A stretch of DNA of 64,000 nt. Source: Chloroflexota bacterium (GTDB lineage Bacteria; Chloroflexota; Dehalococcoidia; Lucifugimonadales; UBA3495). The notes beneath the pieces are model-generated. The model made no database searches and was not told where the DNA came from. It saw only the letters and a list, made by a program, of their open reading frames with translations. Location of the stretch: NCBI GenBank assembly GCA_009837355.1, contig VXTR01000064.1, forward strand, positions 1-64,000, read 5' to 3'. Positions 25,362 through 33,723 of the stretch are shown piece after piece (the first letter of the stretch is position 1; every line of letters starts with the position of its first letter). The position numbers were made by a program, and so were the translations under genes.

Positions 25362-27071
25362 ATGACTACTGCACCAAACACCCGACAAGACGGCGGCGAG
25401 GCCATCCTGGAAGCCTTCCGCAACCTGGACATTGACTACATCATTTCGTCTCCCGGCTCCGAATGGGCGCCGGTGTGGGAAGCGCTGGCCCGGCAGCAAA
25501 TCAACGAAACGCCGGGGCCGCGCTACATCAACTGCTGGCACGAAACTACGGCGGTGGACATCGCTGCCGGCTATACTCGGGTTACGGGACGAATGCAGGC
25601 AGTGCTGCTCCATGCCGGCGTTGGCCTGCTGCAAGGCAGCATGGGCGTTCACGGTGCGATGCTCGGCGAGGTGCCCATGCTGGTCTGCTCCGGCGAGGCC
25701 ACCAGCTACGGTGAAGACCCTGAAATCGACCCGCAAGCCCAGTGGTATCGCAACCTCAGCGTGGTGGGCGGCCCCGACCGTTTCGCCAACGTATTCACCA
25801 AGTGGAGTGGACGCGCTACCAGCCCTCACACTCTCTACGAGCAACTGGTGCGCGCCGGCGAGCTCGCCCAGCGCGTTCCCCAGGGGCCGACGTTCCTGGA
25901 CGTTCCCATTGAGACCATGATTCACTCCTGGACGGCGCCGGACAAGCTGCGGGCGGTCCCGACGGCCCCCAAGACTCGGCCCACGAACGACGACATCGCC
26001 GAGCTGGCGGGGCTGATTGAGCGCAGCCAGTCGCCGCTCATCATCACCGACTCCGCCGGCCGCGAGATGGCCGGCTTCAACAACCTGGTGGCGTTAGCCG
26101 AGCTTTTCGCCATACCGGTAGTGGAGAGCGCCGCCCTTTACGCCAACTTCCCCAAAAGCCATCCCCTCTACCTGGGCGGTCAGTCCGAACGCTATCTGAA
26201 CCAGGCAGACCTGGTAATCCTGGCCGGCAGCCGCGCACCTTGGTATCCGCCCCAGGCCGGACCGCAGAACGCCACTGTCGTGGTGATGGGCGAAACCCCC
26301 GTCAAGGACTACATGGTGTATCAGAACCTCTTTGCTGACCGCTACGTGGAAGGCGACCTGACCGTCACCCTGGGATTGCTCGTGGACGCCCTGCGCCCTG
26401 CGGCGACACGGCAAACGGCCAAACTCGAAGCGCGGCGGCAGCGTTGGGCCGAGGAACACGACCGGCTGGAGGAGGCGACCCGCGCCATCGAATCCGACGC
26501 CAGCAGCAGCCGTCCCATCGATCCGGCTTGGCTCTGCGCCGTCCTCAGCGAGGTCATGCCCGACGACGTGGTGTACGCCGAAGAGGTAACCACCCACCGG
26601 GGCGCAGTAGGCCGACACGTGCGGTGGGACAGGCCGCAAAGCTACTACAAGACTAACGGCGGCTTGGGCCAAGGCCTGGGTCTGGCGCTGGGCGTTAAGC
26701 TGGCCAAGCCCAACCAGCCGGTAGTCGCGCTGATGGGCGACGGCGGTTTTCTCTACAACCCGGTTACTCAGTGCTTCGGTGTTGCCTGCGAGGCGAGCCT
26801 GCCCTTCCTCACCGTGCTGTTCAACAATGGGTGCTATGAGGCGATGAAGGGCAATCACCTGGCCTACTATCCGGATGGCGACGCAGCGCGCTCCGGCATC
26901 TGGCACGGCGTCCACATACCGGGGCCGGACTACGCCAAGCTGGTGGAACCCTTCGGCGGCTACGGGGAACGCGTTGATGACCCGACGCAGTTGGCGCAGG
27001 CCCTGCGCAACGGCCTGGCAGCGGTTCAGGAGGGCCGCATCGCCCTGATTGACGTGGTGCTGAACAAGTAA
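25362..27071 (+). CDS. TPP-dependent enzyme of the acetolactate synthase family
   Basis: 569 residues with the three-domain layout of the POX/AHAS group. The N-terminal Pyr domain carries the catalytic Glu in NCWHETTAVDIAAGY. The central domain contains PLYLGGQSERYLNQADLVILAGS. The C-terminal PP domain has the thiamine diphosphate motif GDGGFLYNPVTQ...TVLFNN near 470-500. True acetolactate synthases carry extra motifs and usually have a small-subunit gene beside them; none is here, so a different 2-keto-acid decarboxylation or ligation is more likely. It is co-transcribed with the DHA2 transporter. Confidence 0.85.
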   Translation: MTTAPNTRQDGGEAILEAFRNLDIDYIISSPGSEWAPVWEALARQQINETPGPRYINCWHETTAVDIAAGYTRVTGRMQAVLLHAGVGLLQGSMGVHGAMLGEVPMLVCSGEATSYGEDPEIDPQAQWYRNLSVVGGPDRFANVFTKWSGRATSPHTLYEQLVRAGELAQRVPQGPTFLDVPIETMIHSWTAPDKLRAVPTAPKTRPTNDDIAELAGLIERSQSPLIITDSAGREMAGFNNLVALAELFAIPVVESAALYANFPKSHPLYLGGQSERYLNQADLVILAGSRAPWYPPQAGPQNATVVVMGETPVKDYMVYQNLFADRYVEGDLTVTLGLLVDALRPAATRQTAKLEARRQRWAEEHDRLEEATRAIESDASSSRPIDPAWLCAVLSEVMPDDVVYAEEVTTHRGAVGRHVRWDRPQSYYKTNGGLGQGLGLALGVKLAKPNQPVVALMGDGGFLYNPVTQCFGVACEASLPFLTVLFNNGCYEAMKGNHLAYYPDGDAARSGIWHGVHIPGPDYAKLVEPFGGYGERVDDPTQLAQALRNGLAAVQEGRIALIDVVLNK

Positions 27072-27095
27072 CGGTGTCGGGCACGTCCAAATGAA

Positions 27096-27143
27096 TCAGT
27101 AGATGTAGAGGGCGTCTTCGGCTTCGCTGTACTCAATCTTCAT
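27096..27143 (-). pseudogene. DUF2283 N-terminal fragment
   Basis: Fifteen codons plus stop reading MKIEYSEAEDALYIY. This is the beginning of DUF2283 proteins (typically M-K-I-x-Y-D-x-E-A-D-A-L-Y-I), which normally run on for about 50-60 residues. The TGA stop removes all the rest and no continuation is visible in any frame. The fragment lies directly 3' of a decayed histidine-kinase end, so this stretch looks like gene debris. Confidence 0.5.
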
Positions 27144-27155
27144 TGTGAGAGTCCT

Positions 27156-27371
27156 TCAGTCAGAGCGGTCCACTACGGTGACTCGTTGCGCTGACGGCCC
27201 GGTATCGCCGGAGCGCTCCCCGCCCCGGACTTGGGTCACCGTGAGGGGACGCCGGCCTCCGTGGTCCTCCACGATTCCCTTGCAGATAGCCAGGCGCCGA
27301 CCCGTGCCTGCCGGATGGCCGTCCGGGCGGTAATTCTTCCGGAAGAGGCGCGGCAGGTCCTCGGAGTGGTG
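27156..27371 (-). pseudogene. Decayed histidine-kinase C-terminal fragment
   Basis: An open stretch bounded upstream by TAA (27372-27374) reads LPRLFRKNYRPDGH then AGTGRRLAICKGIVEDHGG. This matches the end of a sensor kinase ATPase domain (F-box and G2 box), where GTGLGLAI is expected; here GLGL is GRRL, destroying the ATP lid. No start codon, dimerisation domain or sensor part remains nearby. It is a remnant, not a functional kinase. Confidence 0.6.
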
Positions 27372-27382
27372 TTAGGGAGCCG

Positions 27383-27910
27383 TCAGTCGAAATGGATAGG
27401 CTCTCCGTTCAGGGTTGACTTGTCCTCGAAGGGAGTCGGGTTGGCCACCGCGGCCCGCACCCAGCAACCGTTACGGGCGTTGCGCAGCACTGCCGCCACT
27501 CGTCCCGGGTCGTCGGGTGACTCTATTTCGTAGTTCGTCTCCACCTTGGGCGCGCTGGCTTGTATGGTGCCGGCCAGTACGGAACCTGCCAGCCCGAAAT
27601 GCACGGCGATGTGGGCCCTGACGCCGGTGATTTCCACTTTCATCATTCGAGAGTACCTCTCGATCTGGGTCATCTCTCAAAAGGCGATGGAAGCGGCGAA
27701 ATAGCTCAGCGGCGCAGGAGCGGTGTGATTGCCGCCGACATTCGGCCCCTCGTCGCAGTAGATGGTGAACTTGATGTCCCGCCCGACGAAGGCGCGGCGC
27801 AGCATATTGCCCATGTCCTCCACGTCCACCTCAGTGACGGTGGCCCGTCGGTTCTGGCCTGGGGGAAACGGGTCGTAATTGGGTTCGGGTCGTTCGTTGT
27901 CTCTTGGCAT
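27383..27910 (-). CDS. OsmC-family peroxide reductase-like protein with in-frame UGA (probable selenoprotein)
   Basis: One frame of 176 codons from ATG 27910 (GGAGGAGTC just upstream) to 27383, interrupted once by UGA at 27677-27679, residue 78. Upstream is the OsmC-type strand GGNHTAPAPLSYFAASIAF, downstream EMTQIERYSRMMKVEITGV, so the UGA takes the place of the peroxidatic Cys that starts the central helix of OsmC/Ohr proteins. The second family Cys is kept in NGCWVRAAV near residue 155. A perfect 7-bp hairpin with loop GUA follows the UGA by 13 nt. Automatic callers would report two ORFs split there. I interpret it as a Sec-containing OsmC; a nonsense mutation is less likely given the second case at 5136. 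Confidence 0.8.
27647..27663 (-). promoter_or_regulatory. Candidate bacterial SECIS hairpin of the osmC-like gene
   Basis: On the minus strand UCGAGAG-GUA-CUCUCGA, a perfect 7-bp stem with a G-U containing apical loop, starting 13 nt after the UGA; the loop begins at about nucleotide 21. Stem size and spacing fit the bacterial SECIS consensus, and it resembles in position the hairpin of the dsbA-like gene. Confidence 0.65.
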
Positions 27911-28209
27911 GACTCCTCCGGGAATTTGAACCTTCGCAACCCTAACACGGGGGATACGGCAACACAACAAGTTGGCGCGTATCGAAGCTCAAAGAAAACG
28001 TACCGAAACAAGTTGTCGCTACGTCCACTGGAAACGTAACGGTGGCAACGGTGTCGAGGCTTTTGATGTGCTCCGCTCATGTTGGCTTCTGTCAAACAGT
28101 GGTTGCCCAGTTTGGTCCCGCTGGCCGGCCACCGTTTCCGGCAATGGCAATTCCACTTGGCTCCCCTGGAAGGTAAGCAAGGCCAGCAAATCTCGGATCC
28201 TCCGTCAGT
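27911..28209. other. Intergenic stretch with no supported gene
   Basis: About 300 bp between the osmC-like gene and the SnoaL-like gene. Short frames exist on both strands, but none has a start site or family resemblance. The promoter of the osmC-like gene must lie in the lower half, but I cannot fix a clear -35/-10 pair. Confidence 0.5.
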
Positions 28210-28704
28210 TCAGATGAACTGTTGCTTGGCCCAACCCTCCTCGAAGGTCGTGTGGAAGAAGGGAGCCGACTTCTTGCTCTGGTACATCCACTTGCCTTGA
28301 ACCCGCACGTATTCCTCTTCGTCGAGGCCGGCTCGCCACATCGCCTTGCCGGTGTCTCCCACGGTGCACGGCATGAACAGGTACCAGCGAGCGCGAGCCG
28401 TATCGCCGTTGACTTCGATCTGCGGGTTCAGCCCGTAGTGCAGGGCGAAGACAAAATGGCCGGAGATTCCGCGAAAGAATTCGCGAATCGCCTCCCTACC
28501 CTCGTATCTCCCCATCCCCTGACTTTCCCAAGTGCCGTCCTCAACGAACAATGCGGCCAGACGGTCTGCGTCATAGTTGGCGTCGCAAGCGGCGGCATAT
28601 TCCGCCTTGAGGTTGCGGAGCGCCTCAATGTCCTCCAGGTAGCGAACCCGATTCTGCAGTTCCTCCACTGCCGCGAGCAATTCAGCAATTTCATCAATAG
28701 ACAT
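28210..28704 (-). CDS. SnoaL-like/NTF2-fold protein
   Basis: 164 residues. After a coiled-coil-like N-terminus (EIAELLAAVEELQNRVRYLEDIEAL), the cone-shaped NTF2 fold is seen: KAEYAAACDANYDADRLAALFVEDGTWE, then GREAIREFF and DTARARWYLFMP. Proteins of this pattern include dehydratases, isomerases and ring-hydroxylating-oxygenase small-subunit-like proteins; a bile-acid 7-alpha-dehydratase-like group begins similarly. The reaction is not determined. Confidence 0.8.
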   Translation of the reverse strand: MSIDEIAELLAAVEELQNRVRYLEDIEALRNLKAEYAAACDANYDADRLAALFVEDGTWESQGMGRYEGREAIREFFRGISGHFVFALHYGLNPQIEVNGDTARARWYLFMPCTVGDTGKAMWRAGLDEEEYVRVQGKWMYQSKKSAPFFHTTFEEGWAKQQFI

Positions 28705-28749
28705 CCGGTCACCTCGTCTGACTTTGGTAGATTCCCAAAAGCCGGGAAA

Positions 28750-29979
28750 TTACGCCTGCCGTAGCTTGGGAGCGGCTACGGCCAGTAACACCAGCAGGGT
28801 GATTCCGGTCACTCCCACCACTTGAGCCGCAGCCGGCGCTCCCCACAAACCTGCTAGAGCGCCGGCGCCCATGGTGCCGAAGCTATAGGCCAGAATCGCG
28901 AAGGAACGCAGGCTCATGACCCGGCCCCGAAACTCGGCCTGGGTGGCCCTCAACAGCAGCGTCAGAATCAGCGCCTGGGTGGAAGCGAAGGATGCCCCCA
29001 CCAGCACCAGTATCGCCAGGGACAAATAGAACCACTGGGACAGGGAGAAAAGCAGGATGGTCGCGTGCCACATGAAAACCGCGACTATCAGCAGCTTGCC
29101 CGCCCGGTTCAGCCTGGGCACCATCGCCCAACTCACCGACCCGGCCAATGCGCCCGACCCAAACGCGAACAGCATCAGTCCCAAGCCGACAGAGTCGGTA
29201 CCCAGCACGTCCCTGGCGAAAATGGGCGCCAGGCTCGTGTGCAGCGTCCAGCCGGCCAGGTTGATAATCACGGCGATGGCCAGCACCGCCCAGATAACCT
29301 GATTGCCCAGCGCGTAGCGCAGCCCGTGGCCCACGGTGCGAATCACTGATTCAGTCCGGGGGGAGCTGCGCCCTGAGGTTCGCCCGATGCCCGTAGCCAT
29401 GAACCCGCTGGACAGGTAAAGGGCGGCGATAACCAGGTAGGCTCCCTGCGGGCCGAACGCTTTGAACAGGACTCCGCCAATCACCGGCCCCAGCAGCATG
29501 GCGAGGTTCATGGCGATGGTGTTGAAGGCGGCGCCGTTGCTGAGCCTCTCGGTGGGCAGAGTATCGGCCACCAAGGATTGAGCGGTGGGCATCTGGAACA
29601 GCCGAATCACTCCCATCAGCAGGGTGATGGCAAAGATGTGCCAAACCTCCAGCCAGCCGCTCAGAATCAACATGAGCATCAGCAAACCCAGCGAACCCAT
29701 CACGAATTCTACGGCGCTGAGAATCCAGTTGCGGGGCAGGAGGTCGATGATGGCGCCGGCGAAAATCGCCAGGAAATTCATCGCCATGCGCGCGCCGGCG
29801 ATGGCGCCAACCAGGAAGGGAGAATCGGTCAGGGTCAGCATGAACCAGCCTAGCACCGCCGATTCCATCTGCGTCCCGATGCTGACCAGGGTGGTGGAAC
29901 CCCAGACGAAGGCGAAGGCGCGATACCGGAATACCCCCAGCGGCGTGGCGGCCCGGTTCAGGTTCGCAGGGAGTCTCAA
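28750..29979 (-). CDS. MFS transporter (enterobactin-exporter/EntS-like)
   Basis: 409 residues with 12 predicted helices. The segment FRYRAFAFVWGSTTLVSIGTQM near the start, and the PTAQSLVADTLPTERLSNGAAFNTIAMN block, are typical of the MFS_3/EntS-like branch that exports siderophores and small drugs. Its substrate is unknown. It lies 45 bp upstream of the SnoaL-like gene on the same strand. Confidence 0.85.
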   Translation of the reverse strand: MRLPANLNRAATPLGVFRYRAFAFVWGSTTLVSIGTQMESAVLGWFMLTLTDSPFLVGAIAGARMAMNFLAIFAGAIIDLLPRNWILSAVEFVMGSLGLLMLMLILSGWLEVWHIFAITLLMGVIRLFQMPTAQSLVADTLPTERLSNGAAFNTIAMNLAMLLGPVIGGVLFKAFGPQGAYLVIAALYLSSGFMATGIGRTSGRSSPRTESVIRTVGHGLRYALGNQVIWAVLAIAVIINLAGWTLHTSLAPIFARDVLGTDSVGLGLMLFAFGSGALAGSVSWAMVPRLNRAGKLLIVAVFMWHATILLFSLSQWFYLSLAILVLVGASFASTQALILTLLLRATQAEFRGRVMSLRSFAILAYSFGTMGAGALAGLWGAPAAAQVVGVTGITLLVLLAVAAPKLRQA

Positions 29980-30009
29980 TACGTAACCGACGGTAGATAC
30001 GTAAATCGA

Positions 30010-31188
30010 CTACCGGGCGGAGGATATTTCGCCGGCCAGCGCAATCAACCGCTCATCGGCGCCGTAGTCGCCCAGCAGTGACAAACCCACCGGCAGCCCA
30101 TCCACCTCGGTCAGCGGCAGGCTGAGCTGCGGCCGGCCGGTGTTGCCGGCGATTGACGTCAGCGCGCTGTTGCGCAGCCGGAGCGTGTGCCGCTCCGAAA
30201 CCGGCTGTCCCACCGGAGGCGCCGGCCCGATGGTAGTGGGCAGGCAAACCACCGCACCGCCGCCCTGGAAAACCTCGTTCATGCGGGCGATGATGGAATC
30301 GCGCCCGGCCTGGGACGCTGCCACCTGCTCGTCGGTAACCGTCCGGGCCGTTACGTACCGGTCGGACACCTCAAAGCTCATCGCCGGGTTCACGGCGTCA
30401 AGCCATTCGCGGATTGCTTCCCACGCCTCCCGGCTCTGCAAAATCTGCTGATGCCCCGACCATTCCTCCAGGCTGGTCGGCGACAGGCGCAGCGATGAGG
30501 CAGCATCAAACATCGGGGCGATGGATTCGACCACCGTCTCCAAAGCCCGCCGCACTTCAGGCTCCGCCAGCTCAAAAGCGTCCTCCGCGATAATCAGGCG
30601 GCTGGGACGCCCTACGGCAGCGCCGGCCGGCAATATCACCTCGCCCACCCTGGCAAAAGTCTCCGCGTCCCGGGCGAACCAGCCGATGGTGTCATAGCTG
30701 GGCGCCTGCAGCAACATTCCGTCCAGCGGAATCCGCCCATGCGTGGGCCGCAAGCCATACAGTCCGCAGAAACTGGCCGGCACCCGCACCGAACCGCCGG
30801 TGTCCGACCCCAACGCAAAGTTCACCAGCCTACCGGCCACCGACGACGCCGAGCCGCTGGACGAGCCGCCGGGCACTCGGCCAGCCGCACGTGGATTGCG
30901 CGGAGTGCCGTAGTGGGCGTTCTCGCCGAAGATTCCGCGGGTCAACTCGTCGGTAATGGTCTTGCCGGTCATAGTCGCGCCGGCGTCCGCCAACGACTGC
31001 ACAACCGAGGCAGTCGATTCGGCTGACTCGTGGGTGGCCTTCCAATGCGGGTTGCCGCAGCCGGCTACGTGGCCGGCCACGTCGAAAATGTCCTTGGCGG
31101 CGAAGGTTAAGCCGGCCAGCGGGCCGTCGGCAGCCCCGGCCAGGTAAGCGTCGCTGTCGTTGCAGAAAGCATTGAGTGGATCGGCCAT
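30010..31188 (-). CDS. Amidase signature-family hydrolase
   Basis: 392 residues when started at ATG 31188, two bases after the stop of the upstream gene; the longer frame simply reads back into that gene. The Ser-cisSer-Lys triad is visible: Lys in AAKDIFDV, and the signature GGSSSGSASSVA with the downstream ALGSDTGGSVRVPA. At 392 residues it is on the short side for amidases, resembling the AtzF/GatA-like small forms. It belongs to a minus-strand block with the enolase-superfamily and hydantoinase genes, so it may cleave the linear amide made by the hydantoinase. Confidence 0.9.
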   Translation of the reverse strand: MADPLNAFCNDSDAYLAGAADGPLAGLTFAAKDIFDVAGHVAGCGNPHWKATHESAESTASVVQSLADAGATMTGKTITDELTRGIFGENAHYGTPRNPRAAGRVPGGSSSGSASSVAGRLVNFALGSDTGGSVRVPASFCGLYGLRPTHGRIPLDGMLLQAPSYDTIGWFARDAETFARVGEVILPAGAAVGRPSRLIIAEDAFELAEPEVRRALETVVESIAPMFDAASSLRLSPTSLEEWSGHQQILQSREAWEAIREWLDAVNPAMSFEVSDRYVTARTVTDEQVAASQAGRDSIIARMNEVFQGGGAVVCLPTTIGPAPPVGQPVSERHTLRLRNSALTSIAGNTGRPQLSLPLTEVDGLPVGLSLLGDYGADERLIALAGEISSAR

Positions 31189-31190
31189 AG

Positions 31191-32240
31191 TTACAGCATT
31201 GCCTCGTTGAGTGTGACGCCGAAGCCAGGGCGGTCCGGCGGAGTGATGTACCCGTCCACGACCTGCGGTTCGTCCAGCCACAGCTCATCGCGCTGGGCGT
31301 TAATATGGTCGGAGTGCATCTCTGCGAAGTCGGCCCAATCGCTGGCGACGATGAGGTGCAGACCCCAGACCTCAGCACCGCGATGAGGCGACACCGGCAC
31401 GCCGGCTCCACGGGCGAGGTCGATGATGCGCCGGCCGGCGGTGATGCCGCCGCACCAGGTTATGTCGGGCTGCCATAGTCCCAGGGCTCCGGCGCGGGCG
31501 ATGCCGGCGAAGCCGTGATGGGTGAACTCATGCTCGCCGCCGGCGATGAGGGCAGGCGCGGCCACGGTCCGCAAGTCAGCCTGCCCGGGCAAGTCGTCCG
31601 GCGTCAGCACGTCCTCGTACCAGTAAGGGTTGAATTCCGCCAGAATCTCAGCCATGCGCTTGGTAACTTCCACATCCCAGGACATATAGCAGTCCACCAT
31701 GATGCGAGCATCGGATCCGTAGATTTGGCGGGCGTTGGCGGCAGCGGTTACAGCGCTTTCGTAGTCGGCTGGGTCGCCGGTGAAGCGGTGCGGAAACTTG
31801 TGGTGCAGAAAGCCGTAGTCACGGTACGCTTGCGAATTAGGGCCGGTAGCGTAGGCCATGATATGGGACTTCCGTGCCCCTCCGAGAACTTCATACACGG
31901 GCTTATCTGCAGCCTTGCCCAGCAAGTCGTACAGGGCCAGGTCAACACCACTCAGAGCCATAATGGCCAGACCTTTGCGTCCGTAGGGCAGGGATTCGGC
32001 ATAAAGATAGTTCCAAAGGCCGGCAACGTCATCAACCGAATCTACCTCTTTGCCTATCAGCAACTCCCGGTAGTGCCGGTTGACGATCTCCACGCCCGCA
32101 ACGCCTCCACCGCCGTAGCCCAGGCCGATTGCTCCGACATCGGTCTCCACCTGCACAACGATTTGCCAGAAGTGGGTGCGCCAGGAGGGGACGACGTGTT
32201 GATACCGGGGATATACGGCCTTGACCCCAGTGATTTTCAT
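31191..32240 (-). CDS. Enolase-superfamily dehydratase (L-rhamnonate dehydratase-like)
   Basis: 349 residues with the capping domain and TIM-barrel of the mandelate racemase group. The metal ligands are Asp in IMVDCYMSWDVE, Glu in WYEDVLTPDD, and Glu in GGEHEF; a barrel His is in VSPHRGAEVWGLH. The HHKFPHRF and CYMSWD segments resemble L-rhamnonate dehydratases, which remove water from sugar acids. Because sugar-acid specificity varies within the group and the neighbours are an amidase and a hydantoinase, the physiological substrate is uncertain. It starts at 32240, one base before the end of the hydantoinase gene. Confidence 0.85.
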   Translation of the reverse strand: MKITGVKAVYPRYQHVVPSWRTHFWQIVVQVETDVGAIGLGYGGGGVAGVEIVNRHYRELLIGKEVDSVDDVAGLWNYLYAESLPYGRKGLAIMALSGVDLALYDLLGKAADKPVYEVLGGARKSHIMAYATGPNSQAYRDYGFLHHKFPHRFTGDPADYESAVTAAANARQIYGSDARIMVDCYMSWDVEVTKRMAEILAEFNPYWYEDVLTPDDLPGQADLRTVAAPALIAGGEHEFTHHGFAGIARAGALGLWQPDITWCGGITAGRRIIDLARGAGVPVSPHRGAEVWGLHLIVASDWADFAEMHSDHINAQRDELWLDEPQVVDGYITPPDRPGFGVTLNEAML

Positions 32241-33659
32241 CTACGCCACCGGTCCGCCCAACGGCGCCCGCGGCTCCCCGCTCTCCAGGAATTGACCGTA
32301 GCCGGGATTCTGCTGCAACTCTCCGTCTTTCAGCAGCACCTGTCCTCGCAGCAGCGTCATCCAGGGCCGGCCGTTGACCTGCCAGCCCTCGAAAAGAGTG
32401 TAGCCGGCGTTGCTGCGATGGTCTTGCGAGGTGAGGATGCGATCGCCCTTGGGGTCCAGAATCAGAAAGTCGGCGTCGGAGCCAACCTGGATTACGCCCT
32501 TGCGCGGATAGATTCCGAAAATGCGCGCCGGATTCTCCGCCATCACTCGCGCCAGCCACCAGATGGGCATTCCGCGCTTGACCACACCCTCGCTGTACAT
32601 CAGCGGCACGATGGTCTCGATGCCAGGCGAGCCGAAGGGAATGGACGTGCCGTTGGAGTCAACAAAGATATTGTCCCAGCCGGGCTCTTTGAGCTCACGC
32701 GGATGGGGCGAGTGGTCGCTGGCGACGATGGAAACCTGACCCTGGCGCAACCCCTGCCACAGCGCATCCCGGTCGGGGCCATCTTCCGGGCGCAGCGGCG
32801 GACCGATTTTGGCCAGTGGGCCGAACTCCGCCATCTGCTTGTCGGACAACAGCAGATATTGCGGACAGGTCTCCGTCCAGACGCGCTGCCCCAAACTCTG
32901 CGCCTGCTTGATGCGCTCCAACCCCAGCTGCGTGCTGAGATGCACCACGTAGGTCGGGCAGCGCGTAGCGGCACTCATCTTGACGGCCCGGTTGATGGCC
33001 TCCTCCTCCGCCCAATCCGGGCAAGCCGTGGGAAAGTCGGTGGGATGGGTGTGTCCCTCCCCCAGCAGCTTGTTTTCCAGGTACTCGATGATGTTGCCGC
33101 TTTCGCAATGCAATTGCAGCACGCCGCCGCCGCGCCCGACCATATCCATCGCCTCGCAGATGTAATCGTCGTCGCACATCCGGCCGGGGCGCTTCTTGTA
33201 AGTCATAAACATCTTGAACGACTTGACGCCTAGCTCGATGGCGTCGGGCAGGCCGGACAGGATGCTGGGACGGTTCTGCAGGATAAAGTGAAAGGCGAAG
33301 TCGGTCAGCGCGCACTGCTCCACCGTTTCGCGGGTGCGGTGAGTGGCTTGCGGCAGCGTCTCGTCACCCTCCAGCTGGTAGGTTCCGAAGGGAATGAGAG
33401 TCGTCAGGCCGGCGTGGGCGGCAGCCAGGGAACCGAGGGCATAGTCGTCGTGCCCGTCCAGGTGCACGTGGCTGTCAATCAGGCCGGGTAGCACGAACTT
33501 GCCTGAGGCGTCAATGTAAGTGTCCGCCGGCGGCAGATACGCCTCCGGCCCAATGGCGACAATCTTCTCGCCGGCGATGGCAATGGAGCTTTCGTACACC
33601 TGGGAGGAAGTTACGATTTTTCCGCCGACGATGACGGTATCCACGTGGTTTGCAGCCAT
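32241..33659 (-). CDS. Hydantoinase/dihydropyrimidinase-type amidohydrolase
   Basis: 472 residues of the cyclic amidohydrolase type. Metal and structural ligands: HVHLD after GLIDS (residue about 60), the carboxylated Lys in SFKMFMTYKKR (about 150), LQLHCESG, YVVHLST, and the catalytic Asp in IVASDHSPH. The C-terminal beta domain is intact. Such enzymes open hydantoin, dihydropyrimidine or allantoin rings. The end abuts the enolase-superfamily gene with no gap, so the two and the amidase are one transcript. Confidence 0.9.
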   Translation of the reverse strand: MAANHVDTVIVGGKIVTSSQVYESSIAIAGEKIVAIGPEAYLPPADTYIDASGKFVLPGLIDSHVHLDGHDDYALGSLAAAHAGLTTLIPFGTYQLEGDETLPQATHRTRETVEQCALTDFAFHFILQNRPSILSGLPDAIELGVKSFKMFMTYKKRPGRMCDDDYICEAMDMVGRGGGVLQLHCESGNIIEYLENKLLGEGHTHPTDFPTACPDWAEEEAINRAVKMSAATRCPTYVVHLSTQLGLERIKQAQSLGQRVWTETCPQYLLLSDKQMAEFGPLAKIGPPLRPEDGPDRDALWQGLRQGQVSIVASDHSPHPRELKEPGWDNIFVDSNGTSIPFGSPGIETIVPLMYSEGVVKRGMPIWWLARVMAENPARIFGIYPRKGVIQVGSDADFLILDPKGDRILTSQDHRSNAGYTLFEGWQVNGRPWMTLLRGQVLLKDGELQQNPGYGQFLESGEPRAPLGGPVA

Positions 33660-33681
33660 AGCATCGCCTCCCGAAAAGTCC

Positions 33682-33717
33682 CCCTCTCCCTTGACGGGAG
33701 AGGGTAAGGGTGAGGGT
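33682..33717. repeat. Dispersed repeat (CCCTCTCCC type)
   Basis: Inverted repeat CCCTCTCCC-TTGAC-GGGAGAGGG followed by TAAGGGTGAGGGT, lying between the acyl-CoA-dehydrogenase-like gene and the hydantoinase gene. Repeats of this composition are common in bacterial genomes; only one copy is in this window. Confidence 0.6.
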
Positions 33718-33723
33718 GTTGTC

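Noticed and set aside
31515..33233. A 572-codon plus-strand frame over the hydantoinase and enolase-superfamily genes
   Set aside because: Shadow of two well-supported minus-strand enzymes; no domain.
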